Below are positions 58,902-64,000 of a stretch of 64,000 nucleotides of DNA, in pieces. How positions within the stretch are numbered: the stretch's first letter is position 1; every line of letters begins with the position of its first letter. The notes below the pieces were generated by a model. It was given only the letters and a program-made list of their open reading frames with translations, searched no databases and was not told where the DNA came from. The stretch is from an uncultured Verrucomicrobiota bacterium (GTDB taxonomy: Bacteria > Verrucomicrobiota > Verrucomicrobiia > Limisphaerales > UBA9464): positions 55,536-119,535 of the forward strand of contig CAIXUG010000085.1 in assembly GCA_903922605.1 (NCBI GenBank), written 5' to 3'. A program made the translations under genes and the position numbers.

Positions 58902-61900
58902 CTATCTGTGAGGAGTGGACAACAGCTCGCGCAGAAACCCGCCGGTATGGCTGGCCTCGCATTTCGCCACACCTTCCGGCGTGCCGGTCACGACGATTTG
59001 GCCGCCCTCATCTCCGGCATCCGGGCCGAGGTCGATGACCCAGTCGGCGCATTTGATCACGTCCAGATTGTGCTCGATGACCAGCACGGTATGCCCGGCG
59101 TTCACGAGTCGCTGGAAGACCGCCAGCAGCACCCGCACATCGTCGAAGTGCAACCCGGTCGTCGGCTCGTCGAAAAGAAAGAGCGTGGGTTTGGGCCGTG
59201 AGGACACAATGCCGAGCTTCTTCACGGTCGCTTTACCCAGCCGGGCCGCCACCGCAGGCGGGACGGTCAGCCTGGGCATCTCCTGCGCCGCCGAATCGGT
59301 GAGGTAGCTCACGAGTTTCAGGCGCTGCGCCTCGCCGCCGCTGAGCGTGTTGATGGGCTGGCCGACGTGCAGATAGCCCAGCCCGACCTCGCAGAGCAGC
59401 CGCAGTTTGGCCACGGCGCGGCGGGCCGGCTTCGAGTCAGGAAAGCCTTCGAGGAACGCCACCGCATCCTCCACCGGAGCGTCCAGCAGGTCCGCAATGG
59501 ACCAGGCCAATTTCGAATTTTGAATTTTGAATTTTGAATTTTGAACTTCTGCGGCCCGGCTCTGAACCTTCACCTCCAGGATATGCTCCCGATAACGCCG
59601 CCCCTGGCATTCCGGGCAGCGGATGAAGATGTCGCTGAGGAACTGCATCTCGATCTTCTCGAAGCCCGCGCCCCGGCAGCGTTCGCACTGGCCCTTCGCC
59701 GAGTTGAAGCTGAAGGCGCTCGCATCCAGTCCACGCTCACGCGCGGCGTCCGAGGCGGCGAAGAAATCGCGGATATCCTCGAACGCCCCGATGTACACGC
59801 CGGGATTGGAGCGCGGCGTGCGACCGAGCGACGTCTGATCCACGAGCACGACCGCACCGAGATGTTCCGCCCCAGTGAGGGTTGCGGCCAGCAGACCGGC
59901 GCGCGCCTCATCGAGCGACTCGCCATCCACGTCTTCCGCCAGTGCGGCGGCGGCATCCGTGTTCGCGAGCTTCTGCTGCAGCAGCGGCAGCAGCACCTCC
60001 CGGATCAGCGTGCTCTTGCCCGAGCCGCTGACGCCGGTCACGCAGACGAGACGGCCCAATGGGATCTCGACGGTGAGATCGCGGAGGTTGTGGGCGGAAG
60101 CATGCTCCAGTCGCAGCACCTTGGGACCGGGCTCTTGTCTGCTTCCCGTCGGTGTTCGCTGGCGATCAGCCGAGGTACGGTATTCGGGTGAAGCTTCGGC
60201 CGCAAAGGCGTGCGATTCGGAACCCGCAACCCTTGATGCACGCAGACCCCGATCCGCGTTTCGTGGCGCAGACAGGTGGCCCGCCTCAGCGCCCACAGGC
60301 CGACGGTTCGGGATTTCGATTCGCTTGGTTCCGGACAGATATGCAGCGGTCAGCGAATTCTTGGCGGCAGCCAGCTCACGCGGACTGCCTTGGAAAACCA
60401 CCTGTCCCCCGCTCTCTCCGTGGCCGGGGCCGATATCCACCAGTTGGTCGGCCGCACGCATCACGCTCGCCTCGTGCTCTACCACGACGACCGTGTTGCC
60501 CGCGTCGCGTAGCCGATGGAGGATGCGGACCAGCCGGTCCGTGTCGCGCGGGTGCAGGCCCACACTCGGTTCATCCAGCACGAAGAGCGCATTCACCAAT
60601 CGCGTGCCCAGACAGGTAGTGAGACTCACCCGTTCGGTTTCACCACCGCTCAACGTACGCGTGGCCCGATCCAGCGCGAGGTAGCCAAGGCCCACTTCCG
60701 CCAGGTAGCCAAGTCGCGCGCGTACCTCACCCAACACCACTCCGAGCGGCTCGTGCGGCTTTGGGGCCAAGCGTTTGGCCAACTGTTCGATGACCGCCAG
60801 CGCATCGCGCACGGGCAGCGCGTAGAAGTCGGCCAGCGTGAGAGACGCTTCAACCTTCCCGGCCTTCGCTGCCGCACCGTCAGGCGATGCGTAATCTGAA
60901 CTTCGCAGGCGGAAGGACAGGCTGTCCGGATTGAACCGCTTCCCCGCACAAGACGGGCAGGTCGTGTAGCTGCGGTAGCGCGAAAGCAGCACTCGCACGT
61001 GCATCTTGTAGGCCTTGCTTTCCAGCCAGCGAAAGTAGCCCTTCACGCCATACCAGAGCTTCGGCCACGAATGATCCGGATCATCGGGGATGTAGCCGGC
61101 GTCACCTTCCATCACCCAGCGCTGGTGTTCGGCCGAAAGCTGGTTGAACGGCACGTGCATCGGCACGCCGGCCTTTTTGGCGGCCTTGACCATGTCGTCC
61201 TGGCATTGCCGGCCGGTTTCGGTCTGCCACGGCTTGACCGCCCCCTCCGCGAGCGTTTTGGAGCGGTCGGGCAGCGCCAGGTTCGGATCAATGGTGATGA
61301 TCCGCCCAAACCCCTTGCACGCCGGGCAGGCTCCGACGGGGTGGTTGAACGAGAAGAGCGCCGGGGTTGGCTCCTGATAATCCAGATCACAGGTGGCGCA
61401 GTGAAATCCCGCGGAGAAATGCCGCGTGCCGAGCGTCGAGACTCGACCTGCCTCGTTGACCGGTTCGCGCACCGTCAGCTTGCGGTGGCCGAACTGGTAG
61501 GCCTGCTCGCACGCCTCGATGAACCGTGAGCGGTTGGCACCCGTCAGCTTCACCCGGTCGGCGATCACGGTGAGCGAGGAGATGGGAGATGGCAGATGGG
61601 AGATGGCTTCGTCCACGCGCACCACCCGGTCGCCCACCAGCAGACGCTGAAAACCTTGCTTGGCGAGCAGCGCCAGTTGCTCGGAAACGGGCAGTTTGTC
61701 GGAGAGCGGCAGCTCGAAGCTGACCAGGACTTCCGGCGTCTGCCCGGAACTTCCCGGCCCATTGGCCCAAGTCTGAAGGTCATCCCACACGACCTGCGGC
61801 GGCTCCTTGCGCACCGGTTGACCGCACTTGCGGCAATACAACCGCGCGACGTGGGGCCACAGCACTTTCATGTGGTCGCACACCTCCGTCATGGTGCCGA

Positions 61901-62252
61901 CGGTGCTCCGGGTGGTGCGGACGGCGTTGCGCTGCTCGATGGCGATGGCCGGCGGGATGTTTTCGATGCGGTCCACCGCCGGCTTGTCCATCCGGTCGAA
62001 GAACTGCCGCGCGTAGGGCGTGAAGGTCTCGATGTACCGCCGCTGCCCCTCCGCGTAGAGGGTGTCAAAGGCGAGCGAACTCTTGCCCGAGCCGCTCAGG
62101 CCCGTGATGACGATGAGCTTGCCCTGCGGCAGATCGAGGTCGAAACCCTTGAGATTGTTCTGCCGCACCCCGCGCAGGCGGATGCACTCGGGCGGCGGCA
62201 CAGTGGCCGCCGTAACCGTCTTCGGCTTGCTGGTGCGTCTGACTCCGGGCAT
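58902..62252 (-). CDS. uvrA: Excinuclease ABC subunit A
   Basis: A 1116-residue UvrA, longer than the usual ~940-1000. ATPase 1 has Walker A ITGLSGSGKSSLAFDTLYAEGQRRY in pieces and signature TLSGGETERVSL; ATPase 2 has CVTGVSGSGKSTLIREVL and TLSGGEAQRLKL. Zinc sites are LYCRKCGQ/CATC...CPACKGFG and CERCRGAG...CPECQGRRY. VLVDQTSLGRTPRSNPGVYIG is also typical. It finds bulky DNA lesions with UvrB. Extra length comes from insertions: HLPSPISSL near 216-224, a low-complexity linker of ~70 residues near 640-712, and QNSKFKIQNSK near 902-914. ATG 62252 was chosen; the longer frame has no family sequence. Confidence 0.93.
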   Translation of the reverse strand: MPGVRRTSKPKTVTAATVPPPECIRLRGVRQNNLKGFDLDLPQGKLIVITGLSGSGKSSLAFDTLYAEGQRRYIETFTPYARQFFDRMDKPAVDRIENIPPAIAIEQRNAVRTTRSTVGTMTEVCDHMKVLWPHVARLYCRKCGQPVRKEPPQVVWDDLQTWANGPGSSGQTPEVLVSFELPLSDKLPVSEQLALLAKQGFQRLLVGDRVVRVDEAISHLPSPISSLTVIADRVKLTGANRSRFIEACEQAYQFGHRKLTVREPVNEAGRVSTLGTRHFSAGFHCATCDLDYQEPTPALFSFNHPVGACPACKGFGRIITIDPNLALPDRSKTLAEGAVKPWQTETGRQCQDDMVKAAKKAGVPMHVPFNQLSAEHQRWVMEGDAGYIPDDPDHSWPKLWYGVKGYFRWLESKAYKMHVRVLLSRYRSYTTCPSCAGKRFNPDSLSFRLRSSDYASPDGAAAKAGKVEASLTLADFYALPVRDALAVIEQLAKRLAPKPHEPLGVVLGEVRARLGYLAEVGLGYLALDRATRTLSGGETERVSLTTCLGTRLVNALFVLDEPSVGLHPRDTDRLVRILHRLRDAGNTVVVVEHEASVMRAADQLVDIGPGHGESGGQVVFQGSPRELAAAKNSLTAAYLSGTKRIEIPNRRPVGAEAGHLSAPRNADRGLRASRVAGSESHAFAAEASPEYRTSADRQRTPTGSRQEPGPKVLRLEHASAHNLRDLTVEIPLGRLVCVTGVSGSGKSTLIREVLLPLLQQKLANTDAAAALAEDVDGESLDEARAGLLAATLTGAEHLGAVVLVDQTSLGRTPRSNPGVYIGAFEDIRDFFAASDAARERGLDASAFSFNSAKGQCERCRGAGFEKIEMQFLSDIFIRCPECQGRRYREHILEVKVQSRAAEVQNSKFKIQNSKLAWSIADLLDAPVEDAVAFLEGFPDSKPARRAVAKLRLLCEVGLGYLHVGQPINTLSGGEAQRLKLVSYLTDSAAQEMPRLTVPPAVAARLGKATVKKLGIVSSRPKPTLFLFDEPTTGLHFDDVRVLLAVFQRLVNAGHTVLVIEHNLDVIKCADWVIDLGPDAGDEGGQIVVTGTPEGVAKCEASHTGGFLRELLSTPHR
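59509..59547. repeat. TTTTGAA-word tandem repeat inside uvrA
   Basis: Four to five copies of a 9-bp unit (ttttgaatt, with a diverged first copy ttcgaattt) lie in frame in uvrA and encode QNSKFKIQNSK on the minus strand. The surrounding gene is G+C-rich, so the block stands out sharply. It sits in the region after the second zinc-finger strand. Confidence 0.8.
61579..61607. repeat. GAGATGG-word repeat inside uvrA
   Basis: The words gagatgg and cagatgg alternate (gagatgggagatggcagatg, then ggagatgg), encoding HLPSPISSL on the minus strand between conserved UvrA segments. The block is short and in frame. Confidence 0.6.
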
Positions 62253-62526
62253 GGCGGCGCGGAGAGTAGGAGGGGAGGCCCGCGAGTCAACGGGTGGCGA
62301 ACCCAGTCGTGGTGCAGATCTACCCAGCGATCCAGCCCGCACTCCGGGCGGAGCGCGGCTGTGTCCGCAGGACCAGCCGCAGCATACAACTCGCACCGGA
62401 CGCTTTGCGCTTGCCACTCCGCTTCTCAATCCCGTAGTACAACCCGCGTTGCGGTGACGGCATCGACCTGATGCTGCGCGGCCATGCACCAACATGGCCG
62501 TAGCAAATCACCGCCAACCGGTTGTT

Positions 62527-62602
62527 GGGGTCTTAGCTCAGTTGGTAGAGCGTCTCGTTCGCAATGAGAAGGTCAGGGGTTCGAACCCCCTAGGCTCCAC
62601 CA
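62527..62602 (+). tRNA. tRNA-Ala (anticodon CGC)
   Basis: A 76-nt cloverleaf. The acceptor GGGGTCT pairs with AGGCTCC, including the G3-U70 wobble that defines alanine tRNAs. The D arm is GCTC..GAGC, the anticodon loop TTCGCAA gives CGC (reads GCG), the T arm is AGGGG-TTCGAAC-CCCCT, and A73 is followed by an encoded CCA. It lies upstream of and divergent from uvrA. A GGCCATG/CATGGCC hairpin is about 30 bp upstream. Confidence 0.97.
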
Positions 62603-63014
62603 AACCAATAGTCAGCCCCCTCTGCCGCTCTCCCGCCGGATGCGATCGCCGCCTTTTCCCGCCTCCATGAGGCTCGACTCCGCTTCACCTTGGCCTTTAG
62701 TCACAGCCCCGGTTCCCTTCCGGCAAAAATTCTCAGTAAGGTTCCGCCAATTTCTCCCAAGTAAGGCCATGGAAAGGCGTGGCGTGTCGCGCCGTCACTT
62801 CCAGCCTGGAAAAAGATTTTCAAAAAGTACGTAAAACCGCCCGCCCGTTTCCGTACTTCCAAGTGGGGGGCGTAGCCAAATGCGGCCGCCCTTCTCGATA
62901 ACAATGCATCCATTCAGCCGACTTTCCGGAGTCCGTCACAGCGTGGCTTATAGGGCCTGTGCGGCCGAACGGACGGACTTTCAGACACGCAGGCACTCCC
63001 GTGGATGTTTGCAG
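62603..63014. other. Region between tRNA-Ala and the PEP-CTERM gene
   Basis: About 410 bp with no supported gene. Minus- and plus-strand ORFs here are short and lack family features. The last part, together with the promoter entry, is the upstream region of the PEP-CTERM gene. Confidence 0.4.
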
Positions 63015-63043
63015 TTGACTTGCCATTGCTATCTTGCTGAATT
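63015..63043 (+). promoter_or_regulatory. Candidate sigma-70 promoter of the PEP-CTERM gene
   Basis: TTGACT (63015-63020), a 17-bp spacer and TGAATT (63038-63043) lie 47 bp before the ATG at 63090, in a locally A+T-richer stretch. The -35 is near consensus, the -10 is weak. Confidence 0.4.
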
Positions 63044-63089
63044 TTCTCACACGCCAGTCAGGAACTAACCTCAGCCATCTCATACGCTC

Positions 63090-63707
63090 ATGTCCTTCAA
63101 TTCGACGACAAATTCCACCGCCAAGATGGCCCTGCTGGCTGCTGTCATGATTCCGGTCGCAGCGGCCCATGCCGGGGTGATCATTTTCACGTTCGACGGC
63201 AGTGAGGGTGCCCAGTCCACCTCCTATTCGAAGACCGTCGGCGGGGTTACAATGACGCTCACCAACCCGGTCGAAAGCGACGACGTTTTCGCGTTTGGCC
63301 AGGTGACGGGGAGCGGGGGAGCCGCTGGCGATCTCAACCTGAGCGCCTTTAACGTGTATGTGTCGTCCTTCAAATTCCAGTTCAGCTCCGATGTCATCGT
63401 GACCGGCTACAATATCAGTCAGATTGATGGCACGCCGGACGGCACATTCAGCCTGAGCGCGCCGGGTTCGACGACCAGTTCGGGCAACTCGCTCACCACC
63501 ACCGGCGATCACACGGTAAGTGGCACCTTTTCGATTGCCGCCAACACCATCGGCACTTTTAACTCTACCATTGCCCCGGACACCTATCTCGCGCTCCACA
63601 GCATCACGGTGACCACGGTGCCCGAGCCCGGCGAATGGGCCACCATCACGGCCGCTGGCTGTGGTGCCGCCGCCCTGCTCCTGCGCCGCCGGCGGCAAGC
63701 TCGCTAA
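63090..63707 (+). CDS. PEP-CTERM sorting-signal surface protein
   Basis: A 205-residue exported protein. It has a signal peptide (AKMALLAAVMIPVAAAHAG), a Ser/Thr/Gly-rich beta region (VIIFTFDGSEGAQSTSYS, FKFQFSSDVIVTGYNISQIDG, SITVTTV) and a C-terminal sorting signal: VPEPGEWATIT, a hydrophobic helix (AAGCGAAALLL) and RRRRQAR. PEP-CTERM signals are recognised by exosortase, which links proteins to the outer surface. The VPEP-xEWA variant is common in verrucomicrobia. The body is not a family I can name; such proteins are often part of the extracellular matrix. A terminator follows. Confidence 0.9.
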   Translation: MSFNSTTNSTAKMALLAAVMIPVAAAHAGVIIFTFDGSEGAQSTSYSKTVGGVTMTLTNPVESDDVFAFGQVTGSGGAAGDLNLSAFNVYVSSFKFQFSSDVIVTGYNISQIDGTPDGTFSLSAPGSTTSSGNSLTTTGDHTVSGTFSIAANTIGTFNSTIAPDTYLALHSITVTTVPEPGEWATITAAGCGAAALLLRRRRQAR

Positions 63708-63728
63708 GGGTCATTCCCTTCTCCCCAT

Positions 63729-63764
63729 AAGCCCGGCCACGTTTCGCGTGCGCCGGGCTTTTTT
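63729..63764 (+). terminator. Rho-independent terminator of the PEP-CTERM gene
   Basis: AAGCCCGGC-CACG pairs with CGTG-c-GCCGGGCTT (one bulge) around a TTTCG loop, followed by TTTT. It starts 21 bp after the stop. Confidence 0.9.
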
Positions 63765-64000
63765 GCTTGCCTAAAACGTCCCACCAAAACAGTGCGGCCC
63801 AAGGATCTACGCGTGCAATAGTTTAATTATTTTTCGAAAATCACTTAAGAAATTTATTTCAACGAATCGTTTGACTCGAGGTTCTGATACCAATTCCCTA
63901 AATAAACCGGAACAAATGATTGTGATTGGCTGAGGCATGTGCGAAACCGCAGGCATGGCACGACCGCATCTCAAACGGCCCGTTCCACCGGCGCAGACAG
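63765..64000. other. A+T-rich right edge, no supported gene
   Basis: Base composition falls sharply at about 63815-63935 (tttaattatttttcgaaaat). A TTGACT occurs near 63870 and ctgataccaattcc near 63885. A frame from ATG 63955 (MARPHLKRPVPPAQ) is open to the window end and could be the start of a gene, but 15 codons are too few to judge. Confidence 0.3.

Noticed and set aside
62253..62495. N-terminal extension of uvrA
   Set aside because: Cys/Arg/Ser-rich sequence unlike any UvrA N-terminus; ATG 62252 lies shortly before the conserved region.

Overview
This 64 kb window reads as a chromosomal segment of a high-G+C Gram-negative bacterium, most likely a verrucomicrobium. The signs are a PEP-CTERM exosortase substrate ending in VPEPGEWATIT plus an Arg cluster, many different intergenic palindromic repeats, few Shine-Dalgarno sequences, a Ton/Exb system and Mla-type lipid transport (so an outer membrane), and a complete mreB-mreC-mreD-mrdA-rodA-rne/rng shape cluster. 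The lineage is inferred. No rRNA, CRISPR array, phage or clear insertion sequence was seen.

Layout. 1-3220: a partial Ala/Pro-rich gene, a three-gene DsrE/F/H-like sulfur-relay operon, and two overlapping SPFH membrane genes. 3389-8885: a nested palindromic repeat between the SPFH genes and two hybrid histidine kinases; the first kinase has an ethylene-receptor-like membrane sensor. 9020-12204: an ABC ATPase and a large membrane protein gene interrupted by one in-frame TAG. 12365-13688: an overlapping operon of ECF sigma factor, single-TM protein and Spy/CnrX-like protein. 13819-21776: the cell-shape operon ending in RNase E/G and a strong terminator. 21867-23189: the DAHP synthase gene aroF, preceded by a 24-codon leader peptide rich in Phe, Tyr and Trp and a terminator/antiterminator pair, which is a ribosome-mediated attenuator. 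23268-26824: tonB-exbB-exbD-exbD plus a PQQ-propeller gene. 27031-28759: DUF47/PhoU-like regulator and Pit phosphate transporter. 28942-31286: serS, an A+T-richer orphan gene and a 2OG-Fe(II) oxygenase. 31267-35959: UbiD-type decarboxylase, a secreted clan GH-D-like protein and a nitrilase-family amidohydrolase. 36028-38699: RidA, D-threonine-aldolase-like enzyme and M19 dipeptidase. 38705-43905: infA, rpsA (six S1 domains), an unknown membrane-anchored protein and ffh. 43920-48687: FmdB-like zinc ribbon, mdh, and a surface-glycan group (acyltransferase and two family-2 glycosyltransferases). 48797-52895: a kaiC-kaiB-hybrid kinase operon in which kaiC carries two single-base deletions. 53305-58673: E3 and E2 subunits of a 2-oxoacid dehydrogenase, divergent from mlaE-mlaF-mlaD. 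58902-62602: an unusually long uvrA with intergenic-type repeats inserted in frame, then tRNA-Ala(CGC). 62603-64000: a PEP-CTERM protein and an A+T-rich right edge.

The most novel-looking item is the aromatic leader/attenuator before aroF (22011-22137). Next are the damaged KaiBC-kinase module, the in-frame repeat insertions in uvrA, and several families of short-word palindromic repeats. Three coding disruptions (one nonsense, two single-base deletions) may be real decay or base-calling errors, and raw reads would decide. All functional calls come from reading translations and motifs by eye. No database search was run.
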